Positions 26,777 to 36,900 of a DNA stretch of 64,000 bases are shown in pieces. The position numbers and the translations under genes were made by a program. Source of the stretch: Leptospira soteropolitanensis (lineage in GTDB: Bacteria > Spirochaetota > Leptospiria > Leptospirales > Leptospiraceae); NCBI RefSeq assembly GCF_026151655.1, contig NZ_JAMQPN010000005.1, positions 186,001 through 250,000 of the forward strand. The letters run 5' to 3'. A model generated the notes under the pieces. It had not been told where the DNA came from and made no database searches. It was given only the letters and a program-made list of their open reading frames with translations. How positions within the stretch are numbered: position 1 is the first letter of the stretch; each line of letters starts with the position of its first letter.

Positions 26777-28186
26777 ATGATACATTCCAAAAAAGCAATT
26801 GGTTTCTTCTTTAGTTTTGCAATTTTGGTATTCGTTTTTTTTGCTTCCACTGCCAAAGGAATCGAACCCTTTGCCGATTTTGCCCTTTTGGAATGGCAAT
26901 CGAAATTAGCAGCTAAAGGGCTTTTTCATTTGCCCTATAATCATCAGATTCAGGATCCAAGTTATTCTTTTTTTCCGCTACCAGACCTTTTTTTCCAACT
27001 AACAAAAGGATTTGCATATTCTACTTTTCCAAACCTTTATCCAATCCTAATTTCTCCGATTCTGAAATTTTTTGGTTTATCTGGGATTATAACATTACAG
27101 AGTATTTTATTTTTTATTGCTATTTACACCTTCCATCAAATAGAAAAAAATTCTAAGACTACCTTACTTTTGTTATTTGGGTCAACCTTACCAATTTATA
27201 TTTTTTTAATCCATGAAACAGTTTTTATTTTTACCTTAGAAATTTTTGCTCTGTATCTATATCACAAAAAACTAAAAAATTTTTCTGGAATCATTTCAGC
27301 GATTATTATTTGGATTAGACCTGAAATGAGTTTTGTGATGATTCTGATTCCATTTTGTTTCGAAAAACAGAGCCTTCCGATTTCCTTTTATTTATCTATG
27401 TTCTCCGGTTTCTGCATGTTTGCCCTCGGTAATTTATATTGGACCGGTTCTTTTCTCCCGTTCCGTCTATTAAAAAATTCAGACATTGAATTACGCCCAG
27501 AGAATATTGTTTATCTTAGTAAGATTTGGATTCTACAGGTTCCTATCTTTACCATTTCTTGTTTATTTTTTTTAAAGTCCTTAATATCCAAAATAAATCT
27601 ATTATCAATATTTCTTTTACTCTTTATAACAATTGTTATGATTTTATTGGCACCTAATTCGGGTGGCCACAACACACCTCGTTATCTATTCGGTCTTGTT
27701 CCGCTTTATGTTTTGCTTATTGGCAATAAGAAAGAAAATGGAGCACCGTACATTTCGTTTGGGTGGATCTTTCTCATCGCCTTGATTGCCTTTTACACAG
27801 TTTGGAATCTAAACTTTCAAATCAAAGAGCTAAAAAAAATATCCAAATTCCAATCAAATACCTTAAATGAAATTCGCAAAATAAAGGATTCTGTCCTTAT
27901 ATTCAGTAACCCAGATTTTGCATTTGTTTCCTTACCTCTACTCGAAGAAAAAAAAGACCTACTCCTCTTAAGAAAAAATTTCAATCAAAAAGAAATGGCA
28001 GACCTACTGTTTAAGGAAAATATAAGAACATTTACTTTTTTAGAACTTCCACCTTCTCCCATTGTATTACCTGACAATTTACCTATATCCAATTGTTTAA
28101 AAGAATGTACTTTTCGACGCAGGGAAACTCACATTTTAGAAGGGGCACTTCTACCCATCTCCAAAACCTTATACCAAAGAAATTAA
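26777..28186 (+). CDS. Polytopic membrane protein, putative glycosyltransferase
   Basis: A 469-residue protein with roughly ten transmembrane helices and a soluble C-terminal part of about 110 residues. Between the first two helices an acidic loop (EPFADFALLEWQ) sits where GT-C transferases carry their catalytic Asp/Glu. It resembles a Leptospira family annotated as putative glycosyltransferase of the LA_3751/LA_3752 type; this is from memory, and the sugar and acceptor are unknown. Its start is 48 bases from the divergent SGNH gene. Confidence 0.65.
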   Translation: MIHSKKAIGFFFSFAILVFVFFASTAKGIEPFADFALLEWQSKLAAKGLFHLPYNHQIQDPSYSFFPLPDLFFQLTKGFAYSTFPNLYPILISPILKFFGLSGIITLQSILFFIAIYTFHQIEKNSKTTLLLLFGSTLPIYIFLIHETVFIFTLEIFALYLYHKKLKNFSGIISAIIIWIRPEMSFVMILIPFCFEKQSLPISFYLSMFSGFCMFALGNLYWTGSFLPFRLLKNSDIELRPENIVYLSKIWILQVPIFTISCLFFLKSLISKINLLSIFLLLFITIVMILLAPNSGGHNTPRYLFGLVPLYVLLIGNKKENGAPYISFGWIFLIALIAFYTVWNLNFQIKELKKISKFQSNTLNEIRKIKDSVLIFSNPDFAFVSLPLLEEKKDLLLLRKNFNQKEMADLLFKENIRTFTFLELPPSPIVLPDNLPISNCLKECTFRRRETHILEGALLPISKTLYQRN

Positions 28187-28229
28187 CCAAGAAATATATT
28201 GACTAAAAAATTTTCTCCTTGGTTTTTTG
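28185..28229 (+). terminator. Candidate rho-independent terminator
   Basis: A 7-bp stem AACCAAG (28185-28191) and CTTGGTT (28218-28224) is followed by further Ts. It overlaps the stop codon of the membrane protein gene. The 26-base loop is long, which lowers confidence. Confidence 0.45.
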
Positions 28230-28253
28230 AACCTATTGGAATGAATTCGGTAT

Positions 28254-29171
28254 ATGAACTCAAAACAATGTCCCAACTGCGGGAGCACAAATATTTACCA
28301 AGAATCGGTAACCATTTATCGTTGCGGTGATTGTTTTGATAAATTGCCGACTGGTGTTATGGTCAATTCCCCGCCTACAAAAGTCTTTGGAACCTCCAAA
28401 CAAAATTCGAAAGCTGACTCTTTAAAAAAATGGAAAACCCTCATTACAGGAACAGCATTTGCCTGGCTCTTGTTAGGTTCTTTTGTTTTTACTTACTTTC
28501 AAAATATAAAACCTGTCCAAACAACATTAGAAGAAGAAGCAACATCTATTTCACTAGATCCTAATTTAGATTCCGTTGAAATCGTTCCAGAAGGCGAATT
28601 TCAATATACGTCAGCAATACCAGATGTCATTGGAAATGTTTACATAGTAGGAAAATTTACAAATCAAAGCGGACAATCACTTCTAATGCCAAAGTTTACC
28701 GTTTCATTATTCAATAATGGAAATATAAACATCAAAACAAGTTTTGGTTATGCTGAAAAAAATTTAGTTAATGACGGAGAGTCCGTTAGTTTTCAAGTTT
28801 TAGTAGAAGAAGCACCAAGTTATGATCATTTTGAAATCCAAGTAACGGCGACTACGATTCCCAAGGAAACAGAGAAACCAGAACTTACATTAAAAAAGTT
28901 GGACTTTAAACGTAACCAACATAAAGAAATTGTACTGGCAGGAAAAATTCAAAACAAAAGTAATTCCATAACAAATTTTACTCGGATCAATTGTTTATTA
29001 ATCAACAAAGAAGAGAAAACGATAGATTATGGAACGGTAAGTCTACAAAAAGAAGATTTCCTACCAAAAGAGGTTCAAAATTTCGAAATGATTTTTTCTA
29101 GAGCAAAACAAATCCCTGACTCATATTACTGCGAGACTGACGCAATTATAAAAGAGAATACAAACCCATAA
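28254..29171 (+). CDS. Zinc-ribbon membrane protein with FxLYD-like domains
   Basis: A 305-residue protein. Residues 6-27 form a zinc ribbon with CPNC and CGDC pairs (C6, C9, C24, C27). A single transmembrane helix follows at about 65-83. The C-terminal 200 residues, outside the membrane, contain two similar beta-rich segments (VIGNVYIVGKFTNQSG and IVLAGKIQNKSNSI) that fit the FxLYD/DUF3426 pattern of proteins with an N-terminal zinc ribbon. Function unknown; the domain layout is the main support. Confidence 0.72.
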   Translation: MNSKQCPNCGSTNIYQESVTIYRCGDCFDKLPTGVMVNSPPTKVFGTSKQNSKADSLKKWKTLITGTAFAWLLLGSFVFTYFQNIKPVQTTLEEEATSISLDPNLDSVEIVPEGEFQYTSAIPDVIGNVYIVGKFTNQSGQSLLMPKFTVSLFNNGNINIKTSFGYAEKNLVNDGESVSFQVLVEEAPSYDHFEIQVTATTIPKETEKPELTLKKLDFKRNQHKEIVLAGKIQNKSNSITNFTRINCLLINKEEKTIDYGTVSLQKEDFLPKEVQNFEMIFSRAKQIPDSYYCETDAIIKENTNP

Positions 29172-29226
29172 AAAGGTTCTGTATTTTCATAAAAAAAATA
29201 ATTAATACGATATGGAGGCTTTCTAT

Positions 29227-29532
29227 TTAGTCCAAATGTTTGTGTAAAACTTTATAAAAGTTATCGATTGATTTCTCTAAATTATGAGAGCGCCAATAAG
29301 GATTTGCTTCTAGACTATCTTGAACTGTCTTTACAACACTACGTGTAAAACTTGTTCGATCAATTTTAGATCCGCTTTCCAATTTCTCAAAACTAGTATT
29401 ACGTTGAGATAATTCTTTTTTTATCGCAGAGGAAATAACGACAACTGCCTCTTCGACCGTTAGGCGGTGTTCCATAACCAGGAGTTCTGCGGCTTCTTTG
29501 ATTAATCTTAATTGTCGATCACTGACTGACAT
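29227..29532 (-). CDS. Hypothetical helical protein, 101 aa
   Basis: No family recognised. The sequence from the ATG at 29532 (MSVSDRQLRLIKEAAELL) is soluble and alpha-helical throughout; the frame extends 14 codons upstream but that part is hydrophobic and unlikely. No strong ribosome site is visible at either start. It is divergent from the STAS-domain gene region. Confidence 0.55.
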   Translation of the reverse strand: MSVSDRQLRLIKEAAELLVMEHRLTVEEAVVVISSAIKKELSQRNTSFEKLESGSKIDRTSFTRSVVKTVQDSLEANPYWRSHNLEKSIDNFYKVLHKHLD

Positions 29533-29594
29533 AAAATCTAAAACCAACACATCATAAAAGAACGCGAAAAACAACCCAGAAACAGGAACTAAAA

Positions 29595-29657
29595 ATGGAA
29601 AAATTCTTTCAAAATATCCGATCCATTAAAAATAGATTTAAACCTTGGCTACTGTAA
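29595..29657 (+). CDS. Possible 20-aa leader peptide upstream of the STAS gene
   Basis: A short frame (MEKFFQNIRSIKNRFKPWLL) with an AGGA site 8 bases before its ATG. Its stop codon at 29655-29657 lies just after the TTG start of the STAS gene, so the two overlap by 13 bases. The arrangement would allow translational coupling. Whether the peptide itself matters is unknown. Confidence 0.35.
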   Translation: MEKFFQNIRSIKNRFKPWLL

Positions 29658-29929
29658 TCGAAATCAAGAACAACGATCTTTCCTTTGATGGCCTCACTGC
29701 TTTTCGGGAGAGAATTATGTCCAACATCAACAATGCCAAGGAAGACATTGTTTTGGATTTTACGGACATCTCCATGTCCCTAGACAGTGCCACTATCGGA
29801 GAATTGATGAAGTTTCACTCTGCAATGGAATCTCAGAATTTACAGCTACAAATCCAAGGGGTCAACAAACTCATCAGAACAGTCTTTCGTTTGAACAAAC
29901 TCGACACCATCTTGCATTTAATTGATTAA
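29645..29929 (+). CDS. STAS-domain protein (anti-sigma-factor antagonist-like)
   Basis: A 94-residue single STAS domain: ATVIEIKNNDLSFDGL (first strand), EDIVLDFTDISMSLDSATIGELMKF with the serine-rich loop where SpoIIAA-type proteins are phosphorylated, and LQLQIQGVNKLIRTVFRLNKL. The start must be the TTG at 29645: an in-frame TAA lies 6 bases upstream, and the next ATG would delete the first strand. No partner kinase is adjacent. Confidence 0.85.
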   Translation: MATVIEIKNNDLSFDGLTAFRERIMSNINNAKEDIVLDFTDISMSLDSATIGELMKFHSAMESQNLQLQIQGVNKLIRTVFRLNKLDTILHLID

Positions 29930-30011
29930 CCTATACGTATGAGTACGTATGGATTTCCTAAACAGTTCTAACTCAATATTGAAATAGCCATTCTCGTTCG
30001 TCTCATTTTAG

Positions 30012-31121
30012 ATGAAGCGTATCTCGTTTGTATTCCTTCTTCTCCTGTCAACCACATGCACTCATAAAAAACCTGACTCTCTCCTTTGGCTTATCCCACT
30101 TTTAGGAAGTGGAAATAACATATCAGAGCCCACTCCAGAAGGTCCAATCAATCCTCCGGATTCTCTCCTTCCAACTTTCATTCAAATCACCATCCTAAAG
30201 CCCGAATCAGTAGATACCTACTGCCCCATGTATGGTGGGCTTTTTATCCAGTTCACACAAGGTGCAGAAAAAACCTGCAGCCCTATTGATTGGAATCCAA
30301 GTTGTATCAATATCGGGATCAATGGAAATGGAACCCAAACCATTTTAGATCCCCGTACTTATATAGGGATTGATTTTTCAACTAACATAGAGGTAGACCC
30401 AAGTTTTTTTCCTAAAGACAAAAGATCTAATTTATTTTGTTTTTCAAGACCGATTCCCCAAGACACAAATCATATAAAAATGTATAGTTTCCAAAATCAA
30501 TCAAAGAACATATCATTAAACAATTGTTACAATGATATGAATGACAATATATGTATTGATAAGATTCCACTTTTAGGAAGTGTAGAATTTAAAATGCCAA
30601 AGGAATTCCCTATTCTGATCTCTGATGGGAATGGTCATGCTGGATCACATACATTAGAATTAAACTATGTAACGGAAGAAAATTTTTATACCACTTGTAC
30701 TTATGTTGGTAACGAACATAAAAGTGTCGAAGGTTTTACAAAGAATGCATATATTTCTGGTGATCCAGATGCAAAAGGAAGAAATGGATATTGTATTCAA
30801 TGTGAGTTTAACTATTGTAATTCAATTGATCCGATCAATGGAATTGTAGTTGAATCTACACCAGTAAACCAATTTAACATCCCTGTCGGAGAAATTGTTC
30901 TAGCCAAATCAGAGATAACGTTATCTGTAATTAAAGGACAAGGCCCTTATAAACACACAGTTCAATGGACTATTGAAAATTTTCGCCAGCTTGTTAGTTC
31001 AAATCAAATGGCAATTTTACCTGCCAACAGTATCTTACTTTTTTGGTTTTTGATTCCTTCACTCATTATGATATTTTATTTTTACAATAAAAAGTGGAAA
31101 CATTGGCTACGGAAAAACTAA
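30012..31121 (+). CDS. Lipoprotein with a C-terminal membrane segment
   Basis: A 369-residue exported protein. The signal peptide ends in LLSTTC (Cys16 as lipid acceptor). The central region is beta-rich with about a dozen cysteines, some in close pairs (CIQCEF, NYCN), suggesting disulfides. The last 35 residues form a second hydrophobic helix followed by a Lys/Arg/Trp tail (NKKWKHWLRKN), which would place the C-terminus in the cytoplasm or act as a sorting signal. I know no family with both ends anchored in this way. Confidence 0.68.
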   Translation: MKRISFVFLLLLSTTCTHKKPDSLLWLIPLLGSGNNISEPTPEGPINPPDSLLPTFIQITILKPESVDTYCPMYGGLFIQFTQGAEKTCSPIDWNPSCINIGINGNGTQTILDPRTYIGIDFSTNIEVDPSFFPKDKRSNLFCFSRPIPQDTNHIKMYSFQNQSKNISLNNCYNDMNDNICIDKIPLLGSVEFKMPKEFPILISDGNGHAGSHTLELNYVTEENFYTTCTYVGNEHKSVEGFTKNAYISGDPDAKGRNGYCIQCEFNYCNSIDPINGIVVESTPVNQFNIPVGEIVLAKSEITLSVIKGQGPYKHTVQWTIENFRQLVSSNQMAILPANSILLFWFLIPSLIMIFYFYNKKWKHWLRKN

Positions 31122-32555
31122 TTAGTATGGAAACGATAAGTTAAACTGAACACTTTGTCCAGGAATTACTTTCACGTTTCCTTTTAATTGTTGGACTAGT
31201 AAATTCATTAGTTTAATACCAAATCCCAGATTCATATTTTCCAGTGAGTAAGAATCTGGAAGGGGTTCTCCGTCATCACTGTATAAAAATTGAATCTGTT
31301 GATCCTCTTTTTCTATTTTGATTCTGATTTGACCAACATCTTTATTTAAAAAAGAATGTTTCACTGAATTACATATAAGTTCATTCAAAATAATTCCTAA
31401 ATTATTGGCGATATCAGGTTTCACAATCAGAGAACTATCCAAAATAAAATCGAATTTAATATCTTTAGGATAAGTCGAAAGGATTTGACGAACCAGGTTA
31501 GGAATGTATTCTTTTAGATCAATTTCATTAGGATTTTGCGATCGATACAATCGATCATATAGGGCCATCATACTTCGCAATCGGCCGGCAGCCTCATCAA
31601 ATTGTTCCTTCAAATGGGAGTCTGAAGAAAAACTTGCCTGCATCTTTAACAAACTAAAAACTGAAAAGAGATTATTTTTAATTCGATGATGAACTTCTTG
31701 CAATAGAAGTTCTTTCTCTCTTAATAATTGTTTCACTTTTTCTTCTGATTCGATGGTTCTGGTAATCAAAGTGTGCAAAGCGACAAAACGATTAATATTC
31801 CCATCAATGGAACGTAAGGGAACAATCGTAGCATTTACCCAATAGATTGAACCATCCTTAGCTCGATTCCTAATTTCGCCTTTCCAAACAAAACCATTTT
31901 GAATCATATTATACATACGTTCAAAAAATTCAGAAGAATGAAACCCTGAATTCAACAAACGGTGGTTATTCCCAATTAATTCATCTCGAGAGTACATCGA
32001 GATTTCACAAAACCGATCATTCGCGTAAGTTATATCTCCTTCCCGATTAGTAATCGTAATGACTGCATGTTCATCAAAAGCAAATTTTAATTGCGAAAAT
32101 TCGAATTGGGACATTTTTAATTCAAAAAAACTTTGGTAATGAAGATTAGATGTTAATTGAATTTTCGGATTAGATTTCGAATGCAACTTAAACTCTGATC
32201 CGAGATCTTCTGTGATGTCTCTTGCGATCACAACAATTCTTTTTTTACCATCCGAAGTAGTTGTAAGTTTACCTCTACATTCGAAGGTTAAAAAATTCCC
32301 ATTTTTATGAGCGATCCTCCAGATACCTTTAGTTTCTGATCCAGGAATTTGCAATTTCGATATTTTTGTACGCAGTTCATGTCGATCATCCGGATGAAAA
32401 AAATCGTCTACCGAATGACCTAGTATTTCATCTTGCTCATAACCTAATCTATCCTTATGATAGACATTAGCGTAACTAATCTTCTCTAAATCGTCTATTT
32501 CGCAAATTAAATCAGGAACATTCGAAAGTAAGTCGATATAATTTGTTTGGAGCAT
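31122..32555 (-). CDS. Sensor histidine kinase, PAS-PAS-HisKA_2
   Basis: A 477-residue cytoplasmic kinase. PAS 1 covers about 5-115, PAS 2 about 155-270 (ITYANDRFCEISMYSRDELIG; WKGEIRNRAKDGSIYWV), then the HisKA_2 dimer helix with the EVHHRIKNNL motif (287-296) and a HATPase domain (N-box ILNELICNSVKHS). It likely senses a small ligand or redox signal. It starts 4 bases after the REC-ATPase gene, so the pair forms one operon and one signalling unit. Confidence 0.9.
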   Translation of the reverse strand: MLQTNYIDLLSNVPDLICEIDDLEKISYANVYHKDRLGYEQDEILGHSVDDFFHPDDRHELRTKISKLQIPGSETKGIWRIAHKNGNFLTFECRGKLTTTSDGKKRIVVIARDITEDLGSEFKLHSKSNPKIQLTSNLHYQSFFELKMSQFEFSQLKFAFDEHAVITITNREGDITYANDRFCEISMYSRDELIGNNHRLLNSGFHSSEFFERMYNMIQNGFVWKGEIRNRAKDGSIYWVNATIVPLRSIDGNINRFVALHTLITRTIESEEKVKQLLREKELLLQEVHHRIKNNLFSVFSLLKMQASFSSDSHLKEQFDEAAGRLRSMMALYDRLYRSQNPNEIDLKEYIPNLVRQILSTYPKDIKFDFILDSSLIVKPDIANNLGIILNELICNSVKHSFLNKDVGQIRIKIEKEDQQIQFLYSDDGEPLPDSYSLENMNLGFGIKLMNLLVQQLKGNVKVIPGQSVQFNLSFPY

Positions 32556-32559
32556 AATT

Positions 32560-33804
32560 TTAAATTTTGTTTACCGGTAAGGAGAATTGAAAAGCAACTT
32601 TGGTTATGGGATTTTCACTCCATTCAGAATGGTCAATCACATTATGAACAGAAAGTTTTCCTTCATGTTTTTTAAAACAACTGTCTACATAACTAAGTCC
32701 TAAACCAAAATCTAAAGTTCCATATTCATCAAAAACATTTTTCGATAATCTATAAAATGGTTCAAATATCAAATTTTCATATTGCAATGGAACTCCGTAA
32801 GTACCATCTGCATTGACAACTGGTTGATTATAAACGACACATTTAAACCAATCATGTTCTACATTGGTTACGATTGTTATTTTAGAATTAGCTTCCGAAA
32901 ACTTACAGGCATTAATAATAATTTCTTTAAAAGCGTTCTGCATGGTAAAAAGATTATAAGAAATTTTAAATTTTGTGTGATTTGGCTTCGGGTCGCTAAT
33001 TAATATTTGTTGTCCTTTTAAATCTAATAGAGGTTTTATCTCTTGAAGCCAAGCCCATAACTGCTCATAAAACTTCTCGCAAGTGATTTCTTCAAACTGC
33101 ATCGGGTTAGAAACAATTAAATCAATATCTGCAAACATTTTTAAAGCTTTTTCAGCCATCTCCGTATTGAGTTGGATGAGCTCCATTAAGTCTGATTCAA
33201 TTTTATAATGGTTACCTTCTTTCACCGTAGTGTCTGAAACTAATTTTAAGAGAGTCACAAGAGCCCCAAAACCAGCACCTTGACAAAAACTATTTTTCAA
33301 ACTTTCAAATAAATTTTGGTTCAGACGATTGAATTCACCCACACCAGCCATCTTCTCTTTCCACTGAACCCATTCCAGATGGCCTTCCAATCGAAGCTGA
33401 CGTTCCCTTTTTGTGATCGTTTCAATACGTTTCATTTCATAATATTCAAACGCACGTTTTAACTTAATGGAAAGCTCTTGTTCTTCTAATGGTTTTACCA
33501 GATAATCATAAATCCCCAATTTCATAACGTTAACAATCAACTTAGGATCAGTATGAGAAGTTAACATAAAAATCACTGGTTCAATTTCATCTGATTTTAA
33601 TTCCTGAATTAATTCTGCACCATTCAAACCAGGCATTTCGTAATCGGTGATGATAACGGGAAATGGATTCTCTAAATAATATTCTAAAGCCTGTTTTCCA
33701 TCGTTTGCTAGTGTTACTTTATAACCCATATCGGACAAACTGTCCTTTAGAAATGTTGCAGAAACCAATTCATCTTCAGCCAATAACACTCTTTTTTCTT
33801 TCAC
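32560..33804 (-). CDS. Receiver-HATPase protein without a recognisable H-box
   Basis: A 414-residue protein with an N-terminal REC domain (acidic E10-D11, phosphoacceptor D54 in ITDYEMPG, K104 in VKPL), a helical linker, and a C-terminal histidine-kinase-type ATPase domain (N-box EIIINACKFS, F-box EPFYRL, G-box DFGLGLSYV). Where a HisKA box HE-x-x-P is expected, the linker reads FNRLNQNLFESLKNSF with no histidine, so autophosphorylation is doubtful. It is probably controlled by the adjacent PAS kinase. Confidence 0.85.
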   Translation of the reverse strand: MKEKRVLLAEDELVSATFLKDSLSDMGYKVTLANDGKQALEYYLENPFPVIITDYEMPGLNGAELIQELKSDEIEPVIFMLTSHTDPKLIVNVMKLGIYDYLVKPLEEQELSIKLKRAFEYYEMKRIETITKRERQLRLEGHLEWVQWKEKMAGVGEFNRLNQNLFESLKNSFCQGAGFGALVTLLKLVSDTTVKEGNHYKIESDLMELIQLNTEMAEKALKMFADIDLIVSNPMQFEEITCEKFYEQLWAWLQEIKPLLDLKGQQILISDPKPNHTKFKISYNLFTMQNAFKEIIINACKFSEANSKITIVTNVEHDWFKCVVYNQPVVNADGTYGVPLQYENLIFEPFYRLSKNVFDEYGTLDFGLGLSYVDSCFKKHEGKLSVHNVIDHSEWSENPITKVAFQFSLPVNKI

Positions 33805-33944
33805 TTATATTTCCGGATCCCTCATTGAAACCATCTTACATTGCATGATTAAATAAATCATTCTTTGGTCAACAGATACGAACGAAATTGAGAGTTAATG
33901 AGAAAAATTAATAAATTTCCTAGGATTCAGAAAATAGAATTATT

Positions 33945-36900
33945 CTAAATTTGAGCGAATCGTTTCCGTCGGAAATATTTTATAATCTCTGAGTAAACTA
34001 CCATAACTATTGTTCCATGAAATGCGAAAACATATACATGCATAGGAATCGGAGCAAAATAGTATATAGAACTTAGGTTAGTATAAAAGAAAATCGAACA
34101 AAGAAACAAAGAAAATCCGATTCCGATCCAAATGATTTTATTGGAAAACAAATCCATCTGAAAAACAGATTCGGTTCTTGAACGTTTGCAAAGTACGTTT
34201 GCTATTTGTACAGTGATCGTTGGGAAAAAAAATGCGGTTAACGATTGAAGATACATTGGACTTGCATGAGCCATATTTAATCCCTCAGGAGAAAGTGGCA
34301 TCACACCATCACACTCTGTATATACAAAGTAAAAATAAGTAGTTAAACAAGAGAAAAACAAAATCATTCCTTCTACAAAGTAAGATCGTAAAATAAATCG
34401 AATAGAAATTAATTTTTCATTCCGATTCCTTGGTGGTCGGAACATAATCCCCTTTTCAGGTGGTTCGGCTCCTAAACCCATCGCTGGAATTAAATCAGTG
34501 CCGACATCGACCGCAAGAACACCCATAACAGTCATAAGCAAAGGAAAACCTGGTATCAATGCCCAAAGTAAAAAAGGAATTAGCTCTTGTGGATTTGAGT
34601 TCAAAACGTACGCAGAAAATTTTCTAATATTATCAAAAACTCCTCTTCCTTCCTCAATTGCATCAACGATAGTCGCAAAATCATCGTCGACAATAATCAT
34701 CCTAGCCGCTTCTTTAGCAACTTCTGTCCCCCGTTTTCCCATTGCAATTCCAATGTCCGCTTTTTTCAATGCGGGACCATCGTTGACTCCATCCCCAGTA
34801 ACAGCAACTATTTCACCTAACTTCTGCAGCATGGTAACTATTCGTAGTTTTTGCGATGGAGATACCCTTGCAAAAATAGGTTCCCCTTTTCTGATCCATT
34901 CCTTGAGAGAGGCGTCATTCATTTTATCTAATTCGACTCCAGTGATGACAACAGGACTTTCTCCTCCAATACCTATGGACCGTCCAACAGATTCAGCCGT
35001 AAGCGGATGATCGCCGGTAATCATTAAAATTCGAATCCCTGCCGTGTGGCATTTTGCAATTGCTTCAGGAACTTTGGGACGAACAGGATCAGCAAGACAA
35101 CAATGACCTAAGTAAACCATCTTGGATTCAATTGAATCTTGACTCCAAGATGAATTTTCCTCGTTTACGAGTTTATATGCAAAAGAAAGAACGCGGTAAC
35201 CTTGGCTTGCAGAATGGTCAGATGCCTTCTTAAGATTCAATCGTTTAGTTTCATCCAACAAAACTACTGAACCATTCTCATAAACATGTGTACAAATTGA
35301 AAGAATTTCTACTGGACCACCCTTTGCATAAGCAGTGGTAAAGTTATTCGATTTTACTACAACGCTCATTCGTTTTCTTACTGATTCAAATGCATTCGTA
35401 TAAATTCGTTGTCCCTTTCTATCGTTTAACTTACTTTGTGATAAATACAACAAAGCAAGTTCGGTAGGATCACCGAAAGGAGTTGGATCTAAACTTGCGT
35501 TATTACAATAGTAACCGCAACTTAGAAAAGCTTGGTTACCTTCTTTTTTTTCTAATTCTTGAGGTGTAAATGATGAAGAATCGAAATAAACTTCAATCAC
35601 ACGCATTTGATTTTGTGTTAATGTACCCGTTTTATCCGAACAAATAACAGTAGTACATCCCAATGTTTCGACGCTGGAAAGATCTTTTAAGATTGCATTC
35701 CTTTTGGCCATCCGTGAAACACCTAACGCCAAAGAAAGTGTTACTGTTGGCAATAAACCTTCTGGAACATTCGCGACAAAAATTCCGATAAAGAAAATGA
35801 AAGCTTGTACAAAACTGAGTCCTGCAACCAAATATCCCAGAACAAGAAAAACAATACCAACCACAAAGGCAAATAACGAAATAGAAATAACTGTTTGTCT
35901 CAATTGTTTTTGCAATGGACTTTCTTCTCGTTTGATTTTGGAAGTGATCCCAGCAATTTGACCAATTTCTGTTGATTGGCCTGTACCAAAAACAATGGCT
36001 TTCGATTTTCCTTTTATTAAAGAACTGCCCGCAAAAAGGATATTTGGCATTTCCAACCAAAGAAACTTTCCTTCTAAAACGATTTCACTATCTGACTTAT
36101 AACGCCTTGCAGATGTAGACTCTCCCGTTAAAGAAGAATTATCAACTTCAACGTCCTCTGATTCTATAATTCTACAATCGGCAGGAACAATATCGCCTTC
36201 TGAAAGGACGATCAAATCACCGGGAACAATTTCATCTGCAGGAACTGTTGTTGTAATCCCATCGCGAATCACAGGACATTCCTGAGCGAGTAACTTACGT
36301 AATGCCTCCACTGCATGATCTGATTTAGATTCTTGAAAAAAAGAAAAAATACCATTGATGATAACTACAATAAAGATAGCGATCCCCAATTCTGGCATAT
36401 CTACGCCGGGTACAAAACATAGAGCAATAGCAACCCATAACAAAACAGCGAATAAACTAAAAAAACTTCGAAACAATTTCCAAATAACTGGAGTAGACTT
36501 TTCTTTTTCAATTGCGTTTTTGCCAAAAGTTTTTAAGCGAATCTTTGCTTCAGATTGATTTAAACCATTTAGTAAATCTGTTTGTAATTCGAATGCAATC
36601 TGGGACTGGTTTAGATTTTTATAACTTGGTTTCATGTCCGATTCACCACGTTGCACCACAGAAAGAACTTTTGATTCAGAATCACATTTTAACAATTCAT
36701 CAAAAATTTGAGGGAGTAATGAAGAAAGACCATGTAACAGTCGCAAATGCAAGGAAGGTTGTGTTTCTGGAATGATTTGGAATACAACCAATTGAACAAA
36801 TCGTTCCCCCATAAGAATCCCTTGAGGAATCAAAAACAAAAAAACTTCGGGAGTTTTAATATGTAAGGAGCGAAAATGCGGAATTAAAATATGAGGTCCA

